From Cytidiella melzeri (lineage: Eukaryota > Basidiomycota > Agaricomycetes > Polyporales > Irpicaceae): 46,371 nt of DNA. Positions 35,114 to 45,686 of this stretch are shown one piece after another (position 1 is the stretch's first letter; every line of letters starts with the position of its first letter). The DNA lies in NCBI GenBank assembly GCA_022592445.1, contig JABYQR010000341.1, positions 1 through 46,371 on the forward strand, read 5' to 3'. Under the pieces are notes generated by a model, which was not told the DNA's origin, ran no database searches, and saw only the letters and a list, made by a program, of their open reading frames with translations. Made by a program: the position numbers and the translations under genes.

Positions 35114-35858
35114 CGGTGAGTACCTCTGAAGCATGATGTCTGCGGGAGTGGTCACGGTGCAAGTCGGGAATATGCCTAGTAGAGGCGATAGAGCGACGAG
35201 CGAGACGAGGGACAGATCGATGCCTTACGAGAAGCTGTCGCTCATGTCACTGCCAGTGAGTCACAGCAACCACATAGAGATCCTCTTCAAAATGCTTGAT
35301 TTTGCAACTCCTGGTGATTGCTCGTATATATCACCAGGCTTGCGTTGACTCGTAGACGATGTTGGTGCCACAGTCAGTAGTATTTGTTGGGCGCTCGCCG
35401 AGGCGTGCTGAATTCGTGCGCGTGTGTTGAATAAGCCTGAGACTCACTTCAGTTCTTTCACCTGAAGTATACACCTACATGTTAGTAAAACATGGTAGTA
35501 GCTCACGTAGAGTCAGTACCCCTATTCCTTCCTCTCGCGCACTCTGTTTACATGTATTTGTGCAGTATGGCCAGCAGTGACAGCACAGTGACGTCGTTCA
35601 AGCTGGCCAAGGCTTTTACGTCACGCGTCTCAGTGCAAGCGTTGTCCCTGCAACGTATTCGTAGTTTCTTTCTCTCCTTCATCTGAACTGTACAACGTAC
35701 TCCGTAAGGTGGGTTCTTGTCGTTGCATTGAGTCCCCTCGCCAAGGTCTTGATCAAGTTCACAACTTACTCGCTGCACAGCAACTAAGGTGGGCTAATAC
35801 CCTTCACACCTCTCACAGACGCACTTGTTCAAGTCCAGAATATTCTGAGCAGTTTAAA
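35114..35858. other. Divergent intergenic region, 745 bases
   Basis: Shared upstream region of the RdRP (-) and the DUF4336 gene (+). Small open frames on both strands, none convincing. Confidence 0.45.
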
Positions 35859-37124
35859 ATGGCTAATTCTCCTACCGTCATTCGTGAGGTGCGTGCTGTA
35901 CGATATTTACGCCGATACGAGTCAACGAAGCGTCTTCTGCAGGTCACCAAGGACATATGGACGTTCTCTCGGTAACCCCTTATTCACGATGAAATCAGCC
36001 CCTCACTAACTCAATGCTCTCATAAGCCCATTTGCACGCTTCGGTCTTGTCCCTATTGGTGGTCGTTCAACTGCTGTCAAGCTGAACACGGGAGACGTTT
36101 GGGTGCTAGCTTCCACACCTTTGGATGACGAAACAAAGAACAAGTTACAGGAACTCGGACCCGTCAAGTGAGCTGTTCGCAACCTCGAAATCTTCGTCCT
36201 ATCAATGACTCTAAAGGTACATTGTTGGACCCGATGCCGTCCACTACCTGTTCCTATGTAAGCCATTTGTCAGCTTCGGGACATAAGCTCCTCACGAATT
36301 TTACCCCAAAGCGCAATTTAAGCAGCAATATCCCGATGCGAAGCTGATCGCACCGCAGGCAGCCATTGAAACTGTAAAGCAGAAGAGTCCTAATTTGACC
36401 TTCGACGGTGGTGAGTCCCATCTCAAGTATAGCCTGTATTTCTCTCAACTGCTCATAGCATGGGGTAAGGACGCACCGGACACAAAGTACGGATTCGAGG
36501 ATGATGTATGTGTATATGCCGGACTGTCTGTGAGAATTTCTGACGTAGCTCACATCTAGATACAACACTGGTAAGTGGAGTATCACATTCCAGCGTTACA
36601 CTCCTTCCAACGTCTAGAAGCTACTTCCCAGGGCATACAAACAAAGAAGTCGCTTTCTTTCACGCAGCATCCAAGACTCTCCTGGAGGCAGACCTCTTAT
36701 TCAACCTACCCCCTACCGAGCAAGTACGTATAGCGACAGTCCTCATTTTTTCGACTGACACACTCCCAAACAGTACTCGAAATCATCGTCCTCCGCGACA
36801 ATCCCATTTCTCAGCAGCCGTATGAGCCCTTTTGGTGCTTTACACAAGAAAGTGGCATGGGCGACAGGAAGCGACAAGGAGTACGTGATTGGGGCTGACC
36901 TCCTATTCTCCAGCTCTAAATCACATCTCGTGCTGTAGAGCAATGAAACGCGACCTGAAGACAATTAAAGCGTGGGACTTTGACCGGATTATCCCCTGCC
37001 ATGGCGTACGCCCTCATTACATTATTTCGCCGTTGTGCACCACTGACATGCAATTTTATAGGATGTTATTGAGAACAACGGCAAGGCTGCGTTCGAAGAG
37101 GCATTCAAGTGGTATTTCGAGTAA
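35859..37124 (+). CDS. DUF4336 family protein (metallo-beta-lactamase-like fold)
   Basis: Eleven exons: 35859-35888, 35943-35971, 36027-36167, 36217-36257, 36312-36410, 36459-36505, 36560-36570, 36621-36723, 36774-36880, 36939-37005 and 37062-37124; 738 bases (245 residues). Blocks seen in order: DIWTFSRPFARFGLVPIGGRST, VKLNTGDVWVLASTPL, YIVGPDAVHYLFL, PDAKLIAP, FPGHTNKEVAFFHAASKTLLEADLLFNLP, KTIKAWDFDRIIPCHGDVIE. This is the fungal DUF4336 pattern, distantly like metallo-beta-lactamases (GP.AVH and PCHGD replace the usual HxHxDH and HxPGH sites). No substrate is known. Exon 7 is only 11 bases and the final acceptor before CYFPGH must be GAAG, because the nearer TAG would create a stop. Introns make up about 40% of the gene. 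Confidence 0.82.
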
Positions 37125-37650
37125 GGTGGTCTGTCTCAGAGCTTGATCATTTTTTGCGTGTTCCGGTATGTTTGTCCCAGAACGTGTGTTTGTTTGGACT
37201 GATTATATGCATGTCTAGACGTGATTACTGTGAGATATAACAATCGATTTTTGTGGTTTGTAGTGCACGTTGAGCCGTAGGCTGTCGACTATTTCCCGAC
37301 ATATGTGCAACAGAGGGCTTCTGGGGCTTCGTTGCGCTTTGACCGCGAGATTACAGATCTTCACGACCCTACATGCGAGAGGTAGACCCGAAGGGAATGC
37401 ACAAAGTTCATTTCATTGACGCTTCCTTCTGGTTCGGAATTGAATAGCGGGGACCCGGTCAGGTGGCGTGCCTTCTTGGTGCTGCAAAGGACACGGTGTT
37501 ATCCTCGCGAAATCAATGTGTTGGTCGCGCGGTCTTTACTCTCAAGAACGAGGTGAGGTACAACGATTTCTTCAGTTTCGCCCCTTTGTTCCTCTTTCAC
37601 TGCTCGGCGTTGTGTCTATCCTAGGACACCAGTGCTGCATCACACCTACA
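37125..37650. other. Intergenic, 526 bases
   Basis: 3' flank of the DUF4336 gene and promoter of the zinc-finger/RING gene. An open stretch in frame with the latter begins at 37468, but it reads as non-conserved sequence before the MAVVVCRIC start. Confidence 0.45.
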
Positions 37651-40149
37651 ATGGCGGTCGTCGTCTGTCGCATCTGCGACGGCAAACAATTCAAAAACGA
37701 AGAAGCATACCAGCAGCATGCCCGTGACAACAAGAATCACCAGAAGAGGGCCTTTGCATTGAAACAGACGACTAGCCTTGCACCCGCCTCATCTGGCACT
37801 CGAACGCCCGTTCCTCCTGCCGCTGTATCGCAGCCGCTGACAATCTCGGCGAAGCCTGGATACTGCAAGACTTGCAAGGTAGACTATGGGACCCTACAGG
37901 GCCTTCAAGCGCATTTCAGCAGCGGCGAAGTTCGTCATCATCCAAAGTGCATGAAGTGCGGCAGTGGTTTCGAAAACCACGGAGCCTTGGAAGAGGTACG
38001 TCTTGTCTTTCACGACATACTGTGTATATACAGAGCGCTCGTGATCGGCGCGTTATCAGCATAGGAAGGTAGCACACCCTATGGTGTACTGCCACAAGTG
38101 TGCAAAGTACATATATCTTGACAATTGGGCTGCGCATCAGGCTGAGTGCTCGAAGCCGCCGCCGATGTGGAGCTGCCCCGTCTGTATGAAGCTAGGAAAG
38201 AGCGAGGACGAGATTAAAGAGGTGAATGCATCGTCGTAGTTTCTTAAATCCGGACTGAATTTGTCGTCTGCGTGTCTAGCACATTGTTATATGTCACCCT
38301 GAACTGTGTTGCTACACTTGTGGGCTTGCCTTCCAGAGCAAAGCTGAGCTGGACGGGCATTATCTGGAGCATGGCGCCCATCCTACGTGCAGCGCGTGCG
38401 TCTTGGGCTTTCGAGATCTACAGGAGTTTGAGATGGTAAGCTCTATCGATGATGCTACAATGCTTAGTTGCTAACTCTTGGTTGTTGATCACACTGATAG
38501 CACAAGGCAGAGCGACATGCACCCAAGGGTTCACAGTCTCAACTTTACTACTGCACTATCTGCGATGAGATATTTGTCAGCGACAAAGCATTGGAACAGG
38601 CGAGTACACCTAATGAGAAGTTTTCCTAGTGTGCTTACATCATGCATAGCACAACCAATACGATCACCCAGAGGAGTCGTACTCGATCTCAGAAGCGGAT
38701 CAGGATGAGGAAGTGGACGAGTCTCCCTTTCAGGCCTCTCCGACATCTAGAGATGAACTTCCACGCGGTAAAGGAAAGGAAGTCGACAGAGGTGTCCTAT
38801 CAAAGCCAGAGCGTATCGTTCCTCGTGCAGGTCATACGATCCCTTTGGTTTTGTCCAAGTCAGAAGAAGAGTTCTGTTCCGACGTATCCAGCGACTCCGT
38901 AAGCTACATAACCTCTGCGACTGGCCTGAACACTTACCTTTGCTATGCCTCAGGCCGTGGAGGTCCCAGGGGTACCCAAACTTCTTCGCACAGTATCAGC
39001 TCCCCCAGCGCCGACTGTGCTTAACCCTGTCGAAGTCAAGCCCGTGATACTTGACAAGATCGTGGCATCGCCTGAGCCATGGACGGAAGTCGAGCTTGCA
39101 GCCGTTGAAGAAACTTGTCCTCAAGAACAAGCGCATGAGACAGCTAGGTCTCAAGAAAGGTGCGTTCTTGTATTATTCGACGTATCTGTCAATTTACATA
39201 AATCACAGCACGAACTCCAGCCCTGTGCTCGTGCAAGAACCAGACACACTCCAAACGGACTCTCCAGTTTCCTCCGCCACGAATTCCACGTCCGGATACC
39301 ATTCCGTAGGTCGCGTGCCATCCCCAAACCGCGCCGTCTCTCGTCTATCTTTGCACACCGCGTACCGGCACCCCAGTGGCAACTCGCCCGCGCCAGAGAG
39401 CTCGAGTGGGGTTGCCTCACCCGTATCAGCCCAAAGCCTGCTGTTCTTTTTGTCTCAGGGCATGAAGAGGAACACTGATCGCGAACCTCCGAAGAGCCGT
39501 GCTGTCGAATCCCCAGCTGCGTTGCAATCACCGCCGAGGTTGTTCCGTTCCAGAGGATCTTCTCCTGCGTCGGAGAGTACGAGCGGACCTTCGACGCCTG
39601 GCTCAGTGCGTAGCGTGCTTGTTCCGCGTGTCCGACAGGAGGCTCGAGACATGATTTCTTCTGCAAGCACAAGCAGCTCGGGATTGGGCGATGTTGAAGA
39701 GGACGTGCCATTGAAGGCAGACGGCGAGTTGAAGAGTACGACTACGACACGAGGTGTGTGAAGTTCCCTCAAGACTCGCGTGGTAAGGACATTGAATGTT
39801 TGGCTAGATTCGGCTACGATGTCGACGGCAAGTGCGACCCGTGTTGAGAATCGCTCCCAGGGAGCTTTGGACACGGAGACGCAAAAGTCTTCACGGCCAA
39901 GTACAGAACAGCCTATTCCTCCTCCCACTCGATTCCAGTGTAGGGTGTGCACTAAGAATCCGGTTGAGCCTACGGTTACGATGTGTGGGCATTTGTTCTG
40001 TCGCAGGTGAGATCTATGTCCTGAGATTATCTATAAAGGGGCTGACAGTGCTGAACTCGAATAGCTGCATTATGGGAGAGATTTCCAAGAATCTGCAGTG
40101 TCCGGTTTGTAGGACGGTGATGCTTGTCCGCCTTCATGTTGACTTTTGA
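37651..40149 (+). CDS. Multi-C2H2 zinc-finger protein with C-terminal RING
   Basis: Exons 37651-37995, 38060-38221, 38280-38435, 38501-38599, 38650-38898, 38954-39159, 39209-39753, 39808-40006 and 40065-40149 (2046 bases, 681 residues). The first 330 residues contain repeated Cys-x2-Cys units with paired His (CRICDGKQFKNEEAYQQH, CKTCKVDYGTLQGLQAH, CHKCAKYIYLDNWAAH, CYTCGLAFQSKAELDGH, CTICDEIFVSDKALEQH), several with the exon boundary just before the last His. Then a long Ser-rich linker, and a C3HC4 RING (C632, C635, C647, H649, C652, C655, C666, C669: CRVC...MCGHLFC...CPVC) at the very end. A ubiquitin ligase that recognises its target or nucleic acid through the fingers is the likely type. 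Intron 4 has a GC donor (CAG|GCGAGT). Confidence 0.82.
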
Positions 40150-40776
40150 GTACTACGCGGTTTGAGTGTTCCTTGTTACGTGATTTGGATTTACCTTTTG
40201 CGATTGGGACCACTGATCTGGGAATGCTACCACTGACTGTGAGATGCGTGCAGCGAGCTAGTTTGGTGCAAAATTTGGCGCGACACCGATCAGACTCGTG
40301 GCGGCTAAGGCCCAGGGTACTTCCTGAAGCAATATCGAGCTCCTGCTGTGTGATTGGAGGCATTTCTACGTTCACGAACAATGGTTTTGAGCTTCTGTAA
40401 GATGCGCGAAGTCATTGAAATATTGATACAAACGGGGGCTGCGACAAGAACTCGAGACGCTCCGAACGATTATCTGCGCTGCTTGCAGGGTTGACGAAAA
40501 CGCTAGAATGTGGGATTGAATCGCTAAAGAACGTTCTGCATCACTGACGACTTGCAAGAAGTGAGCGTGCTTGAATACTTTTTTTCACATGCAAGTCCTG
40601 CACGAATGTAGCGAGCAAAGCAACGAGATGTCAGCCTCTGCCGCGGTCCAACAAGGTAAACCCGCTGTGCTCCAAAACGTATATATACATAGTGTACATC
40701 TCTTCTTCACTACTCCCCTTACCTCTCTTCTCGCCCTCGTCTTTACTGACCGTTTACTTTCCTTCCACAGCAACTA
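40150..40776. other. Intergenic, 627 bases
   Basis: Only short non-conserved open frames; holds the 3' flank of the RING gene. Confidence 0.4.
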
Positions 40777-41030
40777 GGGGAGGGCAGTTTGCTCATGCAG
40801 CGGCTGTCCTGCGCACACCTGAGAAGGTCCCCGCAGAGTCCCAGAATGCCAAGCAGCAATGCGGAAGCAGATGTAGGGGAACCTAAGTGCGCTTATAATA
40901 ACCCGGGGAAGGGCAGTCTGTTCGGTTTCCACGACCGGGCGGGCTGTCCTGTGCAGTACCTTTACGTGGTCCCCGGGATAAGTACCTAGACAAAGGGGAA
41001 ACTAAACTGCACATTATACACTGGTAAGGA
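40777..41030. repeat. Diverged tandem duplication, unit about 127 bases
   Basis: Two adjacent copies starting at about 40777 and 40904 share GGGGARGGGCAGTYTG, GGCTGTCCTGYGCA, GGTCCCCG and, near their ends, AGGGGAAMCTAA followed by a GC/CACTTATA-like stretch. They are diverged and contain no coherent gene. Confidence 0.6.
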
Positions 41031-41879
41031 GTAGCCTGTTGATGTCAGCTATTATTGAGGATGAGTATCTCTCGGCGGCTGACTACAGTACAAGTACCGA
41101 CAGAGAAGGTGACACGCGCTGTGCACAAAGCTGCCCTCTCCCCTTTGTATGTTACGTATTTCCTGAATGAAAACCCTTTCACCTTTGTTCTATATACAAT
41201 TGCATTACGCTCAGCGGCGGGTGGCAAACTTACATTCATAACGCTGTTCAGTTGCGCTTCGTCTCGAGTAGGTGCGCTGTTTGTACACAACAAGGAAGGT
41301 GCTCACTCTTGTACTCGTATTGTTGACCGCGAGCACATCCCACGATCAAAGGCCACAATGGTTCTGCTTTTGGAGCATCTGCAAGCCGCTGTGGGTCTTC
41401 TAGTCTTCAAATTAGTACCGGGCAACCATATCACACAACGATGGGCATCGCCTGTATCCATACTGAGTTCTGCAAATGTACTTACCATTAAAACTGTTCA
41501 AGTTGTGCCTATCTCGGTGGAGCGAATCTTCAATTGCTGATTGACTGTTTCCACAGAGGACAACCTAGAGCATACAGCAAGTACCTGGATACGTGAGAGG
41601 AGCTGCAGTTCGACGTCGCACTTGCTAGCCAGGAAAAGTCATCCAGCATCGCAAATGGTAGACAGACCCACAAGACTGGTCCGTGGGCCGACCAAGGAAG
41701 GATCAAAGGGCTTCGGATACGCAATGAGTCCAAAGTAAGTGCCTGGGGTTTGTGGGTGTGTTGCGCACCAAAGCACCTTTGTTCCATTGAATCCTGTGTG
41801 TATATAATCAGTAGTGTCAATAGGTCTCCTGGTCGACGCACATTCCCTCCGCACAGCACAGTCACTGTGGAGCTCGACG
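41031..41879. other. Intergenic, about 850 bases, with TATA box
   Basis: A 161-residue open frame at 41055-41540 (+) has no recognisable features. TATATAA at 41801-41807 lies 73 bases before the ATG of the small zinc-finger gene and could be its TATA box. Confidence 0.45.
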
Positions 41880-42381
41880 ATGAACTACTCCTGTTCCGCG
41901 TGCAAAAAACAGTTCGGTTCTGAGCAGTCACTACGCCAGCACAAGAAGGCGGTGCATACCCCGCACACCTGCGACATCTGCCAGAAAGGCTCATTTGCTG
42001 AAGTGGGTCTTGCAGATGTAAGCAAACACTGTTTTTCGACCAGAATAGTAAACTCTTTGGCTGAATGTATGCCATCGAATCTCCAGCACTACAGGGCAAA
42101 ACATCCCAGGCGTCTGAAACGCGATTTTTATTCCTGTGCGCGCTGTCACAGATACTTTTGGGAAGCAAGCACCTGGAAGGCGCATTGCGAGCAGAAAGGG
42201 CATCCGATCTGTGACGAGTGCAGTCAGCCTTTGTATGAACCTCAGCACCAAAACTCGGTGAGTCTTGGTTACTTTCCCGGTGCTTGTGCAAGACTTAGAC
42301 CGATGTGAGCAGCCAGTACCAGAGCTCGTAAGCCTGAGGGCCTGTGGAAAGTGTGATGGGAACTCGGTCTCGCTGGTGTAA
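41880..42381 (+). CDS. Small C2H2 zinc-finger protein (125 aa)
   Basis: Exons 41880-42017, 42087-42257 and 42313-42381 (378 bases). The first finger CSACKKQFGSEQSLRQHKKAVH is followed by CDICQKGSFAEVGLADHYRAKH, with the intron again just before the first His of the pair. CARCHRYFWEASTWKAHCEQKGH and the partial CDECSQPLYEPQHQN come next. Spacing and intron position are like those of the multi-finger protein at 37651-40149, so it is probably a shortened relative. The last exon (PVPELVSLRACGKCDGN) is the least sure; the true gene could end earlier or have lost a longer 3' part. A nucleic-acid or protein-binding role is inferred from the fingers only. Confidence 0.6.
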
Positions 42382-42930
42382 CTGCTTGATATGGCCATTG
42401 CTTATGACCTTTGAGGCGTCGATGGAACTGATCCGTTGATGTTGTAATCTGGTATGAATGTCACATTGAAAGCCGCTATGCCACTGCAAAGAGCGAGCGA
42501 GCCTGAGTGTGCGAGTTTCTCCGTGGGAGTACTCCGCAAACGCCTATGAAGTTATTTTTGGGTTTTTATCAAGAAACCACTCGTTTGCACGGTCACAATG
42601 GGCGAAACGAGGGCGTGAACGAGGATTTGTGACGTGGTCACGGGTTTCACTTTCGCGAAACGAGTCCACGGTCCTCAAATATGGGGGTTGAGCCGCCCGA
42701 GCGGCGGGGCCCTCTTGGTAGTAAAAAGGCTTTGTGTTAAAACTATATAATATAATAATATGATATGATATGTAGTTTCCCACGCCTTATTACAAGGACG
42801 CTTTAGGTAGCAGAGTTCCCACAGTCTTAGTATGGGAATTATGCAGCCGTATATGGAAACTCTAGTAGTAACCATCACATTAGCTGAGACGTACAGATAT
42901 GGGTTGTAGTAGTACTAGTCATATATGTAC
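42382..42930. other. AT-rich intergenic region
   Basis: No gene seen. It contains a TATAATATAATAATATGATATG run near 42745-42771 and a GTTTCACTTTCGCGAAACG inverted segment near 42644. Confidence 0.4.
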
Positions 42931-42934
42931 GCCT

Positions 42935-43262
42935 GTGTTCTAGTAGCATAGGAAATGACATGGAAAGCACATATGACTCCAGAGGATGCCTAAAGCATAC
43001 ATCTGAGGACAAGTACTAGCATGAGTCATTTACTCATTATGTACGCCTCTGGTACAAGTGCTGAACCTAGTCATACAATGAGTCATGCATGAGTCATGCA
43101 CTTAGTAGTACAGTAGAATAGCTGAAGTAGACATGTATAGTAGTCGCTTACATAAGTAGATACAGACATGTATATAAGCAGAGCTGCTGAAGCAGCAAGA
43201 ATAATAAGACTCATCTTCAAAGCTTAACAGCCTCTACCCCTCGCACACATATTCCACTTTGT
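42935..43262 (+). mobile_element. Probable 5' LTR of a Copia-type retroelement
   Basis: AT-rich segment with many short ATGAGTCAT/AGTAGTAC repeats, beginning at a TGTTCTAGTAG that could be the LTR start. It holds TATATAAG (43171-43178), then AATAATAAG about 30 bases on, and ends directly before a tRNA-type primer site. Both exact ends are guesses, because the 3' LTR lies outside the window. Confidence 0.5.
43171..43178 (+). promoter_or_regulatory. TATA box of the probable LTR
   Basis: TATATAAG is followed by a purine/CT-rich stretch; it lies about 95 bases before the primer-binding site, as expected for an LTR promoter. Confidence 0.5.
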
Positions 43263-43264
43263 TA

Positions 43265-43277
43265 GGTTATGAGCCCC
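43265..43277 (+). other. Primer-binding site, complementary to tRNA-iMet anticodon arm
   Basis: GGTTATGAGCCCC is the reverse complement of the GGGCTCATAACC anticodon loop of initiator tRNA-Met. Copia-type elements that prime with a half-tRNA use this site just inside the 5' LTR. Confidence 0.65.
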
Positions 43278-43770
43278 AGCTTTTAACTTAACTACATCCA
43301 CACTCTCAACGACATCCACCAACCAGTATCCCCCAAGCTTTCTTATAAGTAAGTTTCTCTACTTTACTTTGTTTGGCCACATAGTAGTAGTAGAGTTGTA
43401 CTGGTTGACTGCCTCAGCTTCGAATACAATATTCCCAACTGATCTTCTACAGCTAATTCCCTCACCTACTTGCCCCTTGCGTACGCACTCCCAACCCAGC
43501 TGAATACTTAAGCCACCCTTGGTGGTTCTCGACTTTAACGAGTCGTGCATTACGCGGAATCTGCCTAACACGCAGTGTAAAATCCGGTGGTGGAGGAACA
43601 AGCTCCCACTTGTACAAGTGGTAGATCGGCGGAGTAGTACAATAGGAGGGTAGTGTTGAGTGGCACTCTAAGCTCGTGACTTAGAGGCCTAGGACCTTCG
43701 TGTTGGCGCACGTCAGTCAGTCCTGGAATTAGAAATCGCCGCTTTTTGTAGCTGTAGAATTTCTTGAGGC
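43278..43770. other. Retroelement leader, non-coding part
   Basis: About 490 bases between the primer site and the first leader ORF. Apart from the palindrome and an ATAAGTAAGTTT donor-like site near 43345, nothing recognised. Confidence 0.4.
43606..43621. repeat. Perfect 16-base palindrome
   Basis: CCACTTGTACAAGTGG is identical on both strands. It lies in the retroelement leader, 329 bases after the primer site. Confidence 0.9.
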
Positions 43771-44055
43771 ATGTCGTCCACTTTTACTTTTGGTATCACG
43801 GAGATTGTGGACTCTCCTATACTTCGTGGTGTTTCTTACATGCGCCATTATGTTTTTGTCGTATCATACCGACTGGTAGAAGTCGAAGTTGCAAGTGGTC
43901 ATACTCGTCTTGAATCACTTGTAGAAAACTTTTACTCACATTCGACTTTTCCATTAGCAATCCCCAGGACTTTCTCAAGGAAAGTGTTGTGGATTGAATA
44001 CGACGACATAAATCTTATACTTTCGATTCTTTCTTCTAGACCATTATATTTTTGA
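43771..44055 (+). CDS. Leader ORF A of the retroelement (94 aa)
   Basis: Begins MSSTFTFGITEIVDSPIL and ends in TGA two bases before the ATG of the next ORF. No recognised domain, signal peptide or zinc motif. Its place between primer site and gag, and its near-contact with ORF B, suggest it belongs to the element. Confidence 0.4.
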   Translation: MSSTFTFGITEIVDSPILRGVSYMRHYVFVVSYRLVEVEVASGHTRLESLVENFYSHSTFPLAIPRTFSRKVLWIEYDDINLILSILSSRPLYF

Positions 44056-44057
44056 AG

Positions 44058-45470
44058 ATGCCGAACAACTCTCGCCGTACTTCCCGTCGCGTCAATGCCC
44101 GCTTCGCTCCCCATTCTCCCAATGATCCCTACCGCGTCCATGACTACACTCGGTTTGACCGTATGGGTCACCCCATCGTTATGGAGATAAGGAGTTCAGC
44201 AACTCCCATCTCCATCCGTATGAGTCAAACCGATGCTCAGGATGCCAGGATCAATGTCAACTACGTTGACAGGGACGGAGTCAGGCGCATGGAATCGATG
44301 GAGTACAGCCTTCTCGGTCGTCATGGCTGGGACAGGTTCAGGCAGAGTGATAGGCAAAGGCACCTCCGGGAGGTTAATCGTATTATCGATGAAGCCAATC
44401 GAGAGGCGGAATTGGATCTATACAGACGAAGGCCTCGTAACGTCAGTGCGGAAATCAGGGCGCATCAAACCCAAACTTCTTCCAGGGTTAATGCTGCACC
44501 TCCTCGCCAATCTGCGTCGCCGTCGCACCCTCATCCCCATCGTCATCCTACTCCAATGCCACCGCCTTTTGTGAGTGCAGGATTATCGCTTTGGGACATG
44601 GTTGCCCAGGCATTAAATAATTTTGCATCTCCACAGACTTCTTCTACAATGGTCAATCCGCCTACACCGGTCATTCCGGATATCGTTGATGGTATGAACG
44701 GTTTAAATATCAGTTCACCAGTTTCTCATGATTCTTCAGAACCAGTAGTCCAGGCCGCTTCTGCTGCCGAGCCTACTCCTGTTCCGTCCTCCACTACTCA
44801 AGAGGAGGGACAGGTTGAAGATTCATGGCCAACGGTATACGCTCCCCAACCAGTCATTCCCACTTTCTCATTCGACGACTGGGTCCACGTCGATCGTACC
44901 GACACTAGGCCGGCTTCGCCTGTCTATTCGTGTGGTATGGTTTATGGCGTGGATGGACCAAAGGGGGAGGTATTCAGGCCGGAGCAAGTTTGTTCCATCC
45001 TCGCCATGCAACATGTTAACCATCCCAACTTTACGCCCAATGAGCTGTGCTTACGCTCTAGGGGACTGGTTGATACAATGGTCGTTAGCATGGGCAACAA
45101 ATGCGAGCACTATCGTGAGATGGTCGAGGAGTTGGAGGAATTTGCCAAGTCTCAGCGGATTAAGGAGATCACAGCCTGTGCCAGGATCTACCTCATGCTC
45201 AAGAGGGGACAGTGGCCGGACTGCGATAATATTTGGAACACGTACTTCATCTCAGTTGCAGACTTTCACACAGCGATGGAGGTCTTCAATGGTCGCGATC
45301 ATCTTAGCGATCACCAGCTGGTCTGGCTGACACAGAGACGTATGGAGAAGAAGGAAGACTGGATGAGTATCTTTCATAGGGAGGAAGAGTTCAAAGGTAA
45401 AATGAAGGAGGTAAAAATTGAGCCCGCTGAGCTCGAGCCTTCTTTAGAGCCTGGATCGTCTTCTCTTTGA
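44058..45470 (+). CDS. Leader ORF B of the retroelement (470 aa, unknown)
   Basis: A long, clean, intron-free frame starting MPNNSRRTSRRVNARFAPHS. The N-terminal 130 residues are basic and rich in Arg; 140-290 is Pro/Ser-rich linker; residues about 290-440 form a compact part with FDDWVHVDR, NKCEHYREMVEELEEFA and ARIYLMLKRGQWPDC, ending in a Glu/Lys-rich helix. It is neither the usual Copia gag nor protease, integrase or RT, and has no CCHC knuckle. Intact length despite a repeat setting suggests recent selection or insertion. It could be an extra element-encoded protein or an unrelated host gene next to the LTR. Confidence 0.6.
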   Translation: MPNNSRRTSRRVNARFAPHSPNDPYRVHDYTRFDRMGHPIVMEIRSSATPISIRMSQTDAQDARINVNYVDRDGVRRMESMEYSLLGRHGWDRFRQSDRQRHLREVNRIIDEANREAELDLYRRRPRNVSAEIRAHQTQTSSRVNAAPPRQSASPSHPHPHRHPTPMPPPFVSAGLSLWDMVAQALNNFASPQTSSTMVNPPTPVIPDIVDGMNGLNISSPVSHDSSEPVVQAASAAEPTPVPSSTTQEEGQVEDSWPTVYAPQPVIPTFSFDDWVHVDRTDTRPASPVYSCGMVYGVDGPKGEVFRPEQVCSILAMQHVNHPNFTPNELCLRSRGLVDTMVVSMGNKCEHYREMVEELEEFAKSQRIKEITACARIYLMLKRGQWPDCDNIWNTYFISVADFHTAMEVFNGRDHLSDHQLVWLTQRRMEKKEDWMSIFHREEEFKGKMKEVKIEPAELEPSLEPGSSSL

Positions 45471-45686
45471 ACGGACTCTCTGCGAATCGAACTATACCGC
45501 GCACTGTATACTATAAAATATCGCGATGTGTACATTTATACTTTTACAAACGGTCATTTTCATTAAGCGTAGTCCGTAGTGTACTTGTATGTTTTCTCTA
45601 TCTCTCTCTTGTTCTGCTTCGAGTCACGACCATCACGTAGCGCATTCTGACGAACTTTTATGACTTTTCTTTACATAGTTTGTAAC

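Noticed and set aside
41055..41540. A 161-codon plus-strand ORF
   Set aside because: No signal peptide, domain or coding-like composition, and no convincing splice to the downstream zinc-finger exons.
42900..43140. CRISPR-like or satellite array from repeated ATGAGTCAT/AGTAGTAC
   Set aside because: Repeats are short, irregular and AT-rich without uniform spacers; better read as LTR sequence.
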